This document shows, piece by piece, positions 1-13,100 of a stretch of DNA of 64,000 nucleotides. This DNA comes from Schistosoma mansoni. Its lineage: Eukaryota; Platyhelminthes; Trematoda; Strigeidida; Schistosomatidae. Positions within the stretch are counted from its first letter, which is position 1, and every line of letters starts with the position of its first letter. Both the position numbers and the translations under genes were made by a program. The DNA is taken from NCBI RefSeq assembly GCF_000237925.1, contig NW_017385999.1:248001-312000 (forward strand), in the 5' to 3' direction. Under the pieces are notes generated by a model. The model did no database searches. It saw only the letters and a program-made list of their open reading frames with translations, and had not been told where the DNA came from.

Positions 1-589
1 AATTCGTAAAAAGAAGCGCTGCCTCATATACTTCAACTCTTTATTGATGAGAAGGTCTTGACTCTATGCAATTATGCTGATGATGCTATAGTTTGAGATC
101 CCGACAAAATATTTAAGTAGATTATTTGAACCAGAAATTTGAAGGAATTCGGAGACACAGCACTTCCATGTACATACACAAATGCTAAATCAGAACCAAC
201 TAACTGAACCATTTCAGTCATGATGCTGACCTTAAAGTATTCAACCAGTGAAGATAAAGAGACAACTATACTAAAATACCCGAAACTGTCAGCGCCTGAG
301 CAACTACCTACTTATAACGAAATGGTAAGGTCTTATTTACCGTTAGTGCATCCTTATTGGTCTGTTGAAGCTGACCCTGTATTTCATTTATTACTGACCT
401 TGAAAGATTCGCTTTAATTCGTTTCGTTCTCCCGGCAGCCGAGGCACTTTTTAAAGGGTATAGTTTGTCAGAGTTAGAGTGCATAACAGTACTCACTTAG
501 TAACATATGTTACTTCTCGTGAAGCATAAACTGTTGACAAAATCTCCAAACAACTTCATCCAGAGTCTTGCCTTCAGGCTAATGTAATT
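1..589. other. Unassigned left edge with an RT-like remnant
   Basis: No host gene is recognised here. On the + strand, positions 64-93 read LCNYADDAIV, and the YADD box (73-84) resembles a reverse-transcriptase active site, so this edge may be a decayed LINE fragment of unknown class. A 65-codon open frame at 220-417 has no family signature that I recognise and no convincing splice sites. I see nothing else in this stretch. Confidence 0.3.
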
Positions 590-1990
590 CATTCTCTTGA
601 TATCGGCCGCCGTTTCCCAAAGCAATGTGTTCTTTGGTCTGGTCCTTGTCTTTTCATATTGAGGAATTCAAGTTGAGACTTTCCTCATGGTACAGCTCGA
701 TGATGTCTGTGACATGTGTCCTATCCAACTACGGCGTCTTTTCCTGATTTCCTCTTTATCTGGGACCTGGTTTATTTTCTGCTACATTAGGTTGTTGCCA
801 ATGTTATCCGGCCAGCGAATTTGGATTATCTTGTGTCCATTATTATGTGTACTTTCATGCTGATGGTTATAGCAGTTCTCCAATTTTCAGGTCAATGTAA
901 TAAAATGTTCTTGAAGTTGGCGTTGGAAACTCAAACTTTGGTGTTATCAGACGGTTGTTTCGAGTTCTGTATGTTCCTCAATCTTAGGGATGCTGCCTTT
1001 GCTTTGCCAAGCCATGCCTTCACATATCCATCAGATAGCCCTTGTTTACCAATGATGCTGCTCAGATTCATGAAAGTTTCCACTTCCTCCAAGGCTTGGT
1101 CTCTTGCGAATGTTGGACCTTTTGTTGTTCTAGATGATCTTTGATAATGGGAGTCCTGACTGTCACAAGAGGAAATGAAAACATTTAACTGGGTAATAAT
1201 TTTATAGTGAATATCATTCTGTTAAAAGAACTTTGGATACGATTGTTCTGCCCGGACAGGAACTGACTTGTCCATAACATTGACCATTATCATGATGTCA
1301 ATCAGACCCATTTTACATTGTAAATAGTTCAAATTTAAATGTTGGTCCTTCAACTTTAACAACCTGATCAGATTCATTATTATTGTGAACCTTCTAATAA
1401 ACGTTTTGTCACGTGTTTCTGGAGTAATATAACTTTTATAAATAGTCGAGTTTTTCAGAAGACATCTACAACCATTAAAAATACAGAATACAGATAAATC
1501 CTTAAAATTTTGTGCAAATTAATGTATATTTTGGAAATTTATATATATGGAGCTATACCCACACTGAAATTCTAGAGTTTGCATAGATGCTATATCTCAA
1601 ATAACTACACGTTATTATGTCACAGTACCTACATCTGTGAACTGTTCATCATGTGCGACTTCGCATTGTAGCCTGTCGTGTGAAATCCGTATAATGACGG
1701 AAGTCAATTAAGGTGCTCTGTATTTCCAAAGAAGATTTTGTAAGGTTCTTCTATTTACTTTATCAAATGCTCTTTGAAAGTTGGTGTGTGGATATGAGTT
1801 CCAGCTAACTGATTATCCTACGATGATCTGTAGTATCGCGCGTTGTTTGTACAATATCGATCCTTCCGGAATTCAGCTTGTTAACTTCGAAGTCGAGTCT
1901 CTAGTAAATCCTCCAGTCGGTTATAAAAAATTCGAAACGTTTCTTGTCACTGATAACAGAGCAAAACCTACGTAATTTTCATACTTATTA
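590..1990 (-). mobile_element. Old RTE-clade LINE fragment (same family as 6,782-9,800)
   Basis: The stretch from about 590 to 1,150 is recognisably the same sequence as about 6,880-7,320. Both carry the anti-sense of an RT C-terminal region, including shared wording around the 'correct distance' blocks near 720-800 and 7,000-7,090. The stretch from about 1,640 to 1,990 resembles 7,670-7,930, which is RT further upstream in the same family. The part between (1,150-1,640) does not align by eye, so the copy is probably interrupted or deleted. The reading frame is destroyed. Element orientation is minus. Family identity rests on the better preserved copy. Confidence 0.55.
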
Positions 1991-3255
1991 ACATTTCACT
2001 CAATGTGTTCTACACATTTATCCCATTATTCTTGAATCTCATTTGTTGTGTAACAAAAAGAACACTCTGAAAATCCTTCCACAGCACGTCATTGAACAGC
2101 ACTGTCACTTATTTGTTTTGTCTGCTTGCCTTGTACTCTAAACTTTACTCAGGCTTCTTGTTAACCTCACTTTATGTTCCACAGTCTTGCTTGTCAGAGC
2201 TTCTGTTATGTAATCCTGGGTAAAGGTGCGTCTTTCACCATTTAATTTACTGTGGCATGTCTCCGGACGGTTGATAATGTGGTCGTATCTGGCTAAACCC
2301 AGGGTCACGGCATGGTTCATTGTACTATTGTCTACCTTTGGCTGTCCGTTTGGAAGGGTTGCCGGAATCTCTGCAAATAGACACCTGACTCCATCTTATT
2401 AGGAACATTTTTATTGATTCTCAGGTATCGAACTCTTGTTTATCAGCTATTCCTTTTCTTGTTTAGCACGTTGGTTTGTGTTAGCGAAACCCTTGACTGT
2501 ATAGCACAGGCTTTACTGTTTGAGATATTTTGTAATTCAGATATAATTTGTTCTTTTTATTAGGTTAGAATTGTTTAAATTGATCAGAGTTTGTGTTCTG
2601 ATATAATTCAATATGAATAATTCAAAAGCGCTTTGTTCGCTATACAGAAGAACGTAGTCTGGCCTATTCGAATAAATTTTGGTTCGTTATCTCTACGTTT
2701 AACCCTAATATTTGCATTTCGATCTTCAAGGCTTTCAAACTGGCTTTAACCACAGATGACCAATAGTTGAATACCTGTTAAGCGCATCAAGGTCCATGTA
2801 TGATCAGTGTTGAACGAAGAAGAAATGTGAATGATGCACCTTCAGATATATGACAAGTCCCTGTTGATCGACCTTCCTTTCATGGCTTCAAAGTTAGTTT
2901 ACCTGGTCGAATTAGTAAAATAAGCTCTACCATAGGCGTAGTAGATTTGAAAGACGGTCGAGGGAAGGACAAATGTGAGAGATTAGTGAGTTAAAGGATA
3001 GACAGAGGAAACAACTGTTGTGCCTTCAAAGAGAATTCGGGTCATCAAAGCTAAAAGAGAACATGATTAGTGAAGTATTTTTTTCTCTCGGTTGTGATGA
3101 CTAACGAGAAGAGTATGTCCTCCGTTTAGTTAGCCATTCTCACGACCTTGTAAACAAGTTGGCTTCAAAGAAACCCAAAATATTAGTCATGTAACAATGT
3201 AACAACGTTACATCATGGTATATGGAAGGTTCGAGAGGTCATAGAGGAATGCATC
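1991..3255. other. No recognised gene
   Basis: There are only short open frames on both strands and no family motif. The right part (about 2,600-3,255) may belong to the BEL/Pao remnant that follows, but I cannot define its edge. Confidence 0.3.
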
Positions 3256-3606
3256 ATGTTTCTATCATCGTTTGATTATCCTAGAGTATGCTTTATACTG
3301 ATACGGCTGTCTGACAGAAAATATGAAGTCAGCCGGGTCTTGCTAAAAGATTTTACTGGGGGTTCTAATATAGAACACGTTGACGGGGAAATCTTGTCTA
3401 GGCTGGCAACAGAAATGAAAAATTATTCTATAGCCTTAGAACAAATGGACTGCTCAGCGGATCTCAACTCTCTAGGAAGTCTAGAAAGGATAGTGAAGAA
3501 GTTTCCCCCAATATTACAGATGAAATGGGTTGAAAGGGTTGGAGGGTTGGCAGCATATTGTCTTGACTCCAGGATATTTAAATCTTCTAGACGTCTAGTT
3601 CTTTGA
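3256..3606 (+). mobile_element. BEL/Pao-like retrotransposon gag fossil (DUF1759-type fragment)
   Basis: A 116-codon frame contains the run EMKNYSIALEQMDCSADLNS followed by LGSLERIVKKFP and QMKWVERV. This is the pattern of the DUF1759 gag-like region found at the start of BEL/Pao polyproteins ('...LxxLxxADLNSxxxLxxIVxRLPxxxxxKW'). Only this piece is recognisable. No LTRs, protease or pol were seen nearby, so it is a small broken remnant. It is immediately followed by an unrelated CR1-like LINE fragment, which suggests layered insertions. Confidence 0.6.
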
Positions 3607-3689
3607 TTTGAAGTGCATTTGATGCGACAACTCTACTGAAGCTCTGTTCCTCAAACTCACTGAAGATTTGGGACTACTTGTAAGTGTGA

Positions 3690-4120
3690 ACCAAGAAACT
3701 CAGTCGAGAAACGGTTAAACGACATCACGTTTGGACTGTGTATTTACAAACGAAGAATGCATAGTTGATGACTTCTCAATCCTTTCTTGACTGGAAAAAG
3801 TGATCTCATTTTCACAGCCTTCAGTTTTATCAGCTCACCCACGTCTCACCGACAAGCTCAAACGGTTAGTTATCAAGTCACTGTTAGTTGATTGGCCTGC
3901 CTAATATCTAAATAATCGACTTTTTAGTGTCAAGATGACCCTCAATTTTGCTCGGACTACGTAATGTCCTGATGAGTTCCCTCATGGTTTAGTTCTGGGG
4001 TCGCTTCTCTTCCTGATTCATATAAATGAACCTCCCCAGCAAGTATTGTCCGATTCATCACTATTCGCTGTGTGAAACTTTAATGAATAGTTCGCAGCCA
4101 AGATAATATTCCGACAGTTC
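3690..4120 (+). mobile_element. CR1-like LINE fragment (SR1-type), decayed
   Basis: Around 3,735-3,800 the + strand reads DCVFTNEECIVDDFSILS, which matches the C-terminal part of a CR1 endonuclease ('LDLVFTNEECMVxDxxxLxPLGKSDH'). Around 3,970-4,075 it reads like the RT block GSVLGPLLFLIHINELP with one change, then VLSDSSLFA before a K-L-W-like block. Schistosomes carry CR1-like LINEs (SR1). The frame is interrupted and the intervening RT is missing, so this is an old truncated copy. Confidence 0.55.
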
Positions 4121-6781
4121 AGAAGAATCGTGACTCCTCTTCAAAGTTAGGCTGGTTACAGCGAAGGGACGGGTAAAAATGTTAGGCCATGGGTTCTTGT
4201 GTATATGTTTCATGTTGTCAAGTATCTTGGATGTCGTTGTTGATGAGCTATTAACAGCATTTTCATCGTCACGCGTCAGTTATAGTAATGTTTGTGCCTG
4301 TTACATAGCTTTTATCCCAGATAACTAATAGTTTGACGTAGATCATTTTCAATACCTGAGTGAAAGTCAAGTCAACCTAATGTGGTCATTTGTAGCAATG
4401 TAAACTCAAGCAGGTAGAATTCACTGTTTATTAAGTCAGAGATAGACCATAGTCAGATTTTCTAAGTAGAAATGAGCTTTAAAATCCATCAGCGCTTGAT
4501 TCACCATCCTAAAATATGCCGATGAACATGTATGTCTTGCAGTTGTTTAGTAAATGCAGGTTGGAGCAATTGTGCGTTAAGCTACTTTTGAACATTATAT
4601 AACTTGATAGTATACAACCATAAACAGTTTTAACCATTATAAGTACGATCAATTTTGACAGAACCAACATATTAATATATAACTTATCTGAGAATGAAAA
4701 GTTATGTGAGTAATAATTGATGCTGACAGATTTTTTGTCCTGCTTTCCGAACATATACAGGAACTACATATAACATCACTGCAAGCGTCACAGTAGTTAG
4801 TAACATATACTTCATAAGTAAAACGATGCATGTTTGTTTCGAACATGGTAACTGAGCTATGTTGTTGGTGAATACGAATTGATGTGTTTGTTATAGAGAC
4901 TGTGAATGGGTTTCTGTGAACAGAATTTGCAATCACTGACTGAATTATAGACAAATATATAATGAATATTGATGAGTATGGTCTAAATGATGCTTTCCAA
5001 TGATGTCATTGTTGTGTAAATTGTGAATAACCAATAGTATTACGAATATTGTAACTGGACTTTTCCGAAATTTCATAGTACCACTTGACGTTTTTGAATC
5101 GACCTATTTGGTGACTGTACATTCTTTGTAAATGCTAAACGACTAGTTAAAATTATAGAAGGATTAAAGAATCAAGGGCTTTGTTTACAACAAGGCAAAT
5201 AGCTACATTCTGTTAGCTGCTATCCCATCTACCTATTAAATTCGATACTCACAGAGAAGTTGGATCAGTTGTGTAATGATTGGTTTGCTGCATTGGTTAA
5301 GCTGAGAAACTATCCACACGTTTTCTGACATGTACCTTATGGCTTCTGTCGATTAATTGGAGGGATTAAACCTTTCTAACATTCAAGTTTTTATCAGAGA
5401 ACAACTTAACGAATTGCCGTATAAGGAAAATTATATCAATGAACAATCTTCGAGTCGACGATAACTGTGTTTATTATTGGCCACTTCAGAGAATATGCAT
5501 CTGATGAATTATTCAAACATTGGTGTGACAACTATGCTCAATCTTTCGACATTTTTGCAAAAGCATACCACAAGCGAAGAATTTGTAGCATCTGAGATAC
5601 CGCGGGAGCTTGGTGAAAGTTAGTATTCTTTTGCATTATACATCGTTTTAGTATTCATTGAACACATTATAATAGTAAAGAAATGTATATACACAATGCA
5701 ACATCTTAGAGAAACTCCTAAACTGATGCAGTACTATAAGTTTTCATAACGGAACGGGTACTTATAAAGCAAAGACTTAGTTGTAATTGTTCTCACAAAC
5801 AGTTACGCGTTAGGATTACCGGTATACCTCACCATGAAACTACAAAGAAGATGAAAACAAAGATCGAGTAACAGTTTACTGGCTTATAAACGACACTGGT
5901 AAATATAGAATGACATTTGGCTAACGAAGATAAATTTACAAGTTTTGTATCTAGCTATGTTGAAAATACAACTGCAAAAAGCTTATAGTAAACAGTTCCT
6001 GTCACGTCTCCGCACTTTCTCGTATTCCGACCCGAAAGGTAAGCTGATTCTTTTTGCAATGATTTTGTGATTACGGTGCAGCAACAGACGGCTAAAATAT
6101 AAGATCACCTAAAATCCATGCAACTCAACAACTACTCAACCAACACACAGAAATTAAAATACGGAATGGCTGTCTCATACCAGGCTGTTTAATGTCGTTA
6201 GAATAAAACCGCAAGAGGCTTTGAATGAGCCCAACATTTTTTTTACTGTGCCTGCCGAAACAATTATGTCACTCTGACAAACCTCAAACTGGTCATGCTG
6301 AAGCGCAGTTTCAACCAGTTTCACGGCAATGATTACCAATCGATCTTCAACAGCTTTATTCTATCCAATTAAGAAGATGGAAATTTAGTGTTTCCACCCT
6401 CATTCCAGAAATATATGAATACGCTGGAGTGAAACACGAAATCATTTCGATAGCTCAAATTAAACTCTCGTGAAGAGTTCCTCGAATCACCGAACCTTCA
6501 CCCAATAAAGTATATGTGTCTCAGGGTTGACCGTCTAATGACTTACTCCCCCATCACACCCTTTTAAAAACTCACTTAAACCCCGTCCCCACACAAAACC
6601 TTGGGGTTACATTTACAAGTTGGAAGAAACATAGCAGAATGTACTGTTATCACACCTTATACCTTTTCAGAACAGTCAAATTGTGGAAGTTGCTGCAAGC
6701 TTAGTTAGTTCAGGCGACTTCCTAGGAGTGCTTTACGAGAAAATGACATATTCTTTGGGGCTAAATGCAATATTTCATGAT
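4121..6781. other. No recognised gene
   Basis: AT-rich sequence. Two overlapping minus-strand open frames at 4,509-4,954 have low-complexity composition and no family motif. I see no RNA gene or clear repeat family in this stretch. Confidence 0.4.
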
Positions 6782-9700
6782 CACTTACTTACGCCATTCA
6801 CCCCCTCTTCGTGGAGGAGCATAGGTCGCCCATCAGCATTCTTCATACAACTCGGTCCTGTGCAATCATTTTCACTTCCTTTTCATGTTTGCTTCCTATT
6901 CCCAACGCGGTGTGTTCGTTGGCTTACTTCTTTTCCGTTCACGATTCAAAGCCAACGTTTCCCCTCTGATTCAGTTTGATGATTTCTTCAATGTATGTCT
7001 TATCCTACTCCAACGTCATTTCCTAATTTCCTCCTCAGATGGAACCTGATTCGGTCCCTCCCATAGTGGGCTGTTGCTGAGGTTCTTGTTGTCGTATTGA
7101 AGATTGTGACCTTGATGTTGGTTGACAGTTGTTTTGAGTCTCATATATTGTTCAGCTGTAGGAATGCTGTTGTTACTTTGCCAATCTTTGACTTTACATC
7201 TGCATCGGGTACTCCTTGTTCATCGATGATGCTACCCAGATACGTGGAAGTTTCCACTTCTCTCAGAGTTTCTCCATCAAGTGTGGTTGGGTTAGTGCTC
7301 TCCCTGTTGTATTTGAGGATGTTGCTTTTTCCTTTGTGTATGTTGAGGCCTACTTATCCAGAGGCTGCTGCTACAGTGGTTGTCTTCATCTGCATTTGTT
7401 GGTGTGTATGAGATAGGAGAGCTAGATGATCTGCGAAGTCCAAATCGTCTAGTTGCATGCAAACTTTCGATTGTATTCCGTGCCTCCCGTCAGATGTGGA
7501 GGTCTCTATAAGCCAGTAAACCGCCGGAAGGAAGAGAAAGGGGGAGAGTAGGCGGCCTTGTCTGACTCGGGTCCTTACTTGGAATGTGTCTGTCAGCTAC
7601 CCTGCATGCATGACTTTGTAGTGTGGTTCGTCGTATGAATTTCGTATAGTGTTGATGATTCTCTCAGCTACCCACTCCATAGTGTCGAAGAATTTTCCAT
7701 AATAATATCCGGTCCACACTGTCAAACGCCTTCTCATACTCAATGAAGTTGATGTATAATGACGAGTTCCATACAACTGATTGTTCAACAATGATCCATA
7801 GTGTCACGATTTGATCTATACATGACCGATCCTTACGGAATCCAGCCTGTTGATCTCGAAATTAAGTGTCTAATAAATCTTTCGTCTGGCTCAACATCAC
7901 TTTGTTGAAAATCTTTCATGGTTCTGACAGTAGTGTGATACATCTGTAGTACTCGCACTCTCTCAGATCTTCCTATTGTGTATTGATGATGTATCCTCCA
8001 TTCCAATCTGACGACACTTGTTCTTCCTCCCAGATCTTCCTTAATAGACCTCGAAGCATTTTCGCATTTTCTTGTATCTGACTTCTGAGCTTCAGCTAGT
8101 ATATGGTCAGGTCCTGCTGCTTTCCCATTCTTTATTTGTCTGATGACAATCTTGATTTCTTCAATCGTTGGTCGATTGACATCTACAGAAAGGTTTGTGT
8201 ATGTTGCTTCGATTTCCGGTGGATTCGATGGAGCTGGCCAATTCGACAGTTCCTAAAAGTGTTTTATCCATCTTTTCTTCTGTTCTTGAATCTCAGTGAT
8301 TGTATTTCTTTCTTTGTCCTTGACTGGTCTCTTTGGTTTACTATGTCTCCCTGCTAGTTTCTTAATTGTTGCTTCATATTTCCTTCTCTTGCAGCTTTTC
8401 CCACTGTCATTGCTAGCTCTTCCACGTACTTCCAATTTTCGGTTCTAATTCCCTCCTTCACTTGCTTGTTCGCATCCGTGTATTCAGCCTTTGCCTTTCT
8501 CTGCTCGTGTTTGTCAGTTGTTGATTACTATCTTCCTGTTCTTCCTTTCTTAAATCTTGTCTAGGGTGTCGATAAAGATCCATTCCGTGTGCTGGAGCTT
8601 CTTGAGACCCAGAACGTCCTGACACATAGACGTTAATGCTTTTTTGGTACCGTTCCAGTTGTCCTCCATGGTAGTGTCTTTGAGTAGATCTTGTAAGGCT
8701 TGGAACCTGTTGTTGAGAGTTATCTTGAATTCGTTGAGTTTCTCAGTGTCTCGAAGGAAGGCTATATTGAACCTTCGTAATGGTGTTTCCCCAGCTGTTC
8801 AGTGCTTCATTAGCCTCAGTTTCATCTTGGCCACAACCAGGTGGTGATCTGGAGCTACGTCAGCTCCTCTCCTGGTTCTCACATCTTCCATTGTCCTTCG
8901 AAATTTTTTGTTGATACAAATATGATCTATCTGGTTTTCTGTAGTGTGGTCCATGTATCTTTGTGTAAGCGTTTGTATGGAAACATTGTGCCACCTGTAG
9001 TCAATTTGTTGAATGCACATTGATTTGCAAGTCTCTCACTAGTTTCGTTTCTCTCTTCCAGTCCATGTCACCCTGTGATATCTTCATATCCTGTGTTGTC
9101 CATTCCAACTTTGACGTTTGGATCTCCCACCAGCATGTCACTTCCTTTCCTTAGCACTTTCCTATGACGGATTGAAGCTTCTTGTAGAATTGATCCTTAT
9201 CGTCGTCATTGCTATTATTGGTGAGTGCACAACATTGGATAATGTTCGTCGTGATTCCTTCCTTCAAAGTTTTGAAGGATGATTTGATGACCGTGAACCC
9301 ATGAGATTTTCATCCTGTAAGTGTATTTCGTGATTTTTTAGATGGCATCGGAACAACGCCCTGAGTGTGTGGAGCATTTTCTTCTTCGTGACTGGAGTAC
9401 AGCTGCATCTCTCCCGTATCTAGCCTTTACTGTACAGCTTGGGTCCAATGGGTTTCGCTGATTCCGAGTACTGCCAACTTATTTCTCTTCATTTTCGTTG
9501 CTGTTTGAATGGTCTTTCCGGTCTCTCACATTATCCGGTTATCCCGTGTACCTATATTAATTGTTGCCCTGGTTGTTAGAAGTGGCATCGGCCTCGTGAC
9601 TTCCGAAGAATGTCGGCTTTCATCATGAGACGTCATATTTGGGCGTTCAACTTCAAGAACAGATTTTGAATTATTTAATTTGTTTAATACGGTTGGCGCC

Positions 9701-9800
9701 TTTTTAGCGAATTTATTTTCTACGGGATGAGGTTGCCGACCCGATGCCAAACCCTCCCTTTTAACCCGTGCTTGGAACCGGCGGTAGACGTAGAATAGCT
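6782..9800 (-). mobile_element. RTE-clade LINE (SR2-related), near full-length but eroded
   Basis: Read on the minus strand from about 9,800 down to 6,782. The 5' region encodes LASGRQPHPVENKFAKK-like sequence (9,526-9,750) ending in IGTRDNRIM, the typical start of this schistosome RTE. The endonuclease C-terminus at 8,799-9,020 contains ENQIDHICINKKFRRTMEDV and GADVAPDHHLVVAKMKL (catalytic D-H). RT fragments follow, for example INTIRNSYDEPHYKVMHAG at about 7,600-7,660. The 3' end near 6,782 carries a repeated CTTAC tract, the complement of a GTAAG-type tail. The length of about 3.0 kb is close to full for RTE. Several frame breaks leave only short open frames. Its 5' end lies within about 200 bp of the NDUFB7 start codon, pointing away from that gene. 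Confidence 0.8.
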
Positions 9801-9991
9801 AGCAATATTTCTATCCTTACGATGAAATACACCTACGTCTCTAAATGAGGACATCCATGAACCACTGCCACCAAATACGGAAGCTCATTTGGCAAAAACG
9901 TTAATTCCGTCCACTTTTGTTTGAACCATCTGAACAAAGCCACTCAAGGTCGTGGAGGCGGATTCGGTCACGGGTCAGATTGCCTTTTGTC
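9801..9991 (+). promoter_or_regulatory. Candidate NDUFB7 upstream/promoter region
   Basis: This short interval lies between the 5' end of a divergent RTE LINE and the NDUFB7 start codon. No TATA box or other defined promoter motif is obvious. A frame is open upstream in phase with the gene (from 9,921), but its 25 residues do not resemble the family N-terminus, so it is treated as untranslated sequence. If the mature transcript starts here, its promoter must lie in this interval or in the LINE 5' end. Confidence 0.3.
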
Positions 9992-9993
9992 AG
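9981..9993 (+). promoter_or_regulatory. Splice-acceptor-like site directly before NDUFB7 ATG
   Basis: TGCCTTTTGTCAG, a pyrimidine-rich tract ending in CAG, sits 2 nt before the start codon at 9,996. In schistosomes a fraction of mRNAs receive a spliced leader by trans-splicing, so this is a candidate leader acceptor. A cis acceptor from an unseen upstream non-coding exon would look the same. Confidence 0.35.
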
Positions 9994-9995
9994 CT

Positions 9996-10112
9996 ATGGG
10001 TCACGCCCTGTCAACATATAAGGACCCGGAATCTATGCCGGATATCTTCACAGGCCCAGTTTTTGACCCAGTTGATGGCTTTCCTGAGGGTCGCAACCGT
10101 CGAGAGTTCATA
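9996..10112 (+). CDS. NDUFB7: NDUFB7 exon 1
   Basis: 39 codons from ATG to ATA, ending in phase 0 at donor GTACGT (10,113). It encodes the N-terminal arm with the proline-rich '[19 protein letters not shown]' stretch typical of B18 subunits. Confidence 0.92.
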
Positions 10113-13100
10113 GTACGTTCTTTTATTTGAAAAATGTAATACTTTTCGTGATAATGGTGTCGTACTCACAGTTTTAAAATATTAGGGAACGTAAATCAGT
10201 GTGACATTAGAAGCAAGAATTTAGTAGTAATTTTCACTCTTTCAAATTTTACATTATCCTCACTTGACCTAGTTAGACAATAAAATAGTTCACTGAGAGC
10301 AGAAAAAAGTATTTTAACTGTGTTTACCCTTAGTTCTCTCACATTACTGTTGGTTTCACTTTATGGGTATGAACTAATTTCATTGCAGCTCATTTCGGAG
10401 TAAGTTGATCCGGCTCGTTGGTTTATAGCTCGCATTCGTATTTTGCAATATTGCTGTTATATTGGTTGAGATGTCATATCTATTACTTTAAAAGTCAACT
10501 CGGGTCCGACTTCAACCGTAAAGTACTTAAATGTACATACGCGAGTCGGTGAATACGTAGTGAAATCGCCTTAAAAATAATTTTTGTTACGAAACAACTT
10601 GGTGAAGCAGTCCTTGTAGGCTATTTCATTATCAGCACTGTACAGCATAATTTATAGGTCAACAGACAACTGTGTTTGTGAGAATTAGACTGTTTTCTGC
10701 GTGGAATTGTATGATATATTCGAGTGAAAAATGATGATTAAGGAAATCTATAAAACGAGTTATAAATAGAATAATTAAGATAAACACATTTACTAAAAGC
10801 ATTAAGTTGAAATTCAAGCGTATTCATTTTAGTAAGGAAATCACTAGAAATACATCATTGGTGTAATGATAACGGGATAGAAGTCATATATAAAAATAAT
10901 TTGGTTTGTGGTGCTCATAGTAACCATGTTAAGTAGTCTAGGGCGTCAAATACTATTTCAGAAAAGATGTCAGCTTATGATCTGTATTCGTTTTCCTCTA
11001 AGGCCCGGACTTCCATTTGGATAGCGCTTTGTATTATTTTGGTCATATTTTTTCCTCTTTGTATCGGTATAAAGCGCGGTAGAGTAAAACAGTACAAATG
11101 TGCCAAATTACAAATCCTTTTTCGGAAATAAACAAAAATTGTTATCCTATTACTTTTAAAATCCATCAGTCACTTTAAATGTGCTTTTCCAGCTTTCAAA
11201 TACACTTTTGACTTTTACATAAATGATTAACTAGACAATGCTTTCATGCACGGGACATTCTGTGAATATGCAATTAATTTACCATTGTATCTGTTTAACT
11301 TCTCTTTGCTCTAAGCTTTTATTTACATGCGTTTTAAGAGTGCTAACAACTTGTAAACCAAATTTCGGATCACAAACTTTTGGTAAGCCAACTTGGAGCA
11401 TTTCTCAAATTGTTTTTTCCGACATTAATATGGGTAGAGAGGAAACGAAGTAATAAAACTTTGTAAAGTGATTTAAACAGCTGGGTAATATTGCTTTTGT
11501 ACACTATATGACTATCTAGACAGTAATTAGATTACTTCGTAAGTCACCATATAGTAATGAGTGGTACATACTTACGCCTGTCATCCCTCGTGGAGGAGCA
11601 TAGGCCACCCACCACCATTCTCCATCCAATCCTGTCTTTGGCAATCCTTTCCAGTTGTCATTCATCCTTTACATATCTGCTTCTATTTCCCAGTGTAATG
11701 TGTTCTTTGGCACTTAGTCACTCATTTATAACGTAGAACCTAACACACGTACATCGGTTTGAATTGCCAGACCACAATAGCACAGTGAGCCAAAATTATC
11801 ACGTCAAACACTACTCAGTCAGCTACAACGTAGGACCAGGCATATATATGCATCGGTCCAAGTTGCCATACCCAGTCAGCACAACAAGATGAACACCGAA
11901 TTCATAGAAATAGTTAATTTAGTGGTGGTAGTATATAAAAGATAGGTTGTATAGAAGGATATGGTACAGGAAGAAAGACAGATATGAAGCAATTTAACCT
12001 CATATTTTAAGGGAAGATAAAGAGTGTATACACCCACACCATTGTGATCGATTCTGAGCCATGTCACCCAGAGTCTCCAACCAGTCAGTCAGTTACAACG
12101 TAGAACTTCGTACGTACGTACATCAGTTCGAGTTGCCATACCACATTAGCACAGAGATGAAGTTGTCGATTCAAATCCCATATTGGTAGAAGTAGTGAGA
12201 GTATAAGTATTATGTGAAAGATAAGGTTTTGAAGATGTTATTGAAGGAGTATAATACGGTGAAATAAATTTGGAAAGAGAAAAAGGATACGGACATGAAG
12301 AATTCAGAAGATTAGAATTTGGTAGAACACAAAGAGTGTATGCACCTTCGCCATTGCAAACGATTTTGAGCCATGTCATTCAAGGTCTCTAACCATCGGT
12401 TGCTATCATCTCGCGAATCCCAATCAGGTAGTCTACACCTACCAACACGACCCAGTCCACTTGTCAGTGACTTCATGGATTTATGCCATGTTTTGGTCTG
12501 GCCGCCCCTAGCTTTCTTCCAACCTGCTCCTACACCATAAAGCATTGCACGTCGGGGCAGTCGGTGGTTGGGCATACGTAACACATGTCCCAGCCATCTC
12601 AACTGATGAAGTTTCAGTACTTCATCAATCGATTTGCCATCCTTACCTAGTACCCGTTTCCTAACAATTGCATTACTTACCCGGTGGTCCCAGGATATAC
12701 GAGCAATGCGTCGAAGACACCTATGATCGAATACTAGTAGCCTACGAATATCCTTTACTCTTATCGGCCATGTTTCACTGCCATAAAGTAGGACGGAGCG
12801 AACTGCTGTACAGTAAACCCGTCCTTTTGTTGCTAGACGGATATCTCGCCTGCACCATAAATGGCGCAATTTGGCGAAAGCTAGACGAGCCTTCTATATC
12901 CGTGCTAAGATTTCGTCACACACCAGACCACAAGGGCTGATGTGACTCTCAAGATAAGTGAAGCGGTCAACACACTCAACTACTTCACTCCCTATCATTA
13001 GTTCAGGTGTCGATGCAACCCAATCCTGAAGTAACATTTTGCACTTCGAGGAGAATCGCATCCCGAACATGCCTGCATTGTTGCTTATAGTGGTCAGAAG

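Noticed and set aside
220-417. 65-codon open frame at the left edge as a host exon
   Set aside because: No family motif recognised and no convincing splice borders; it lies beside an RT-like remnant.
4509-4954. Overlapping minus-strand frames of 81 and 101 codons
   Set aside because: Low-complexity composition, no motif, no splice or promoter support.
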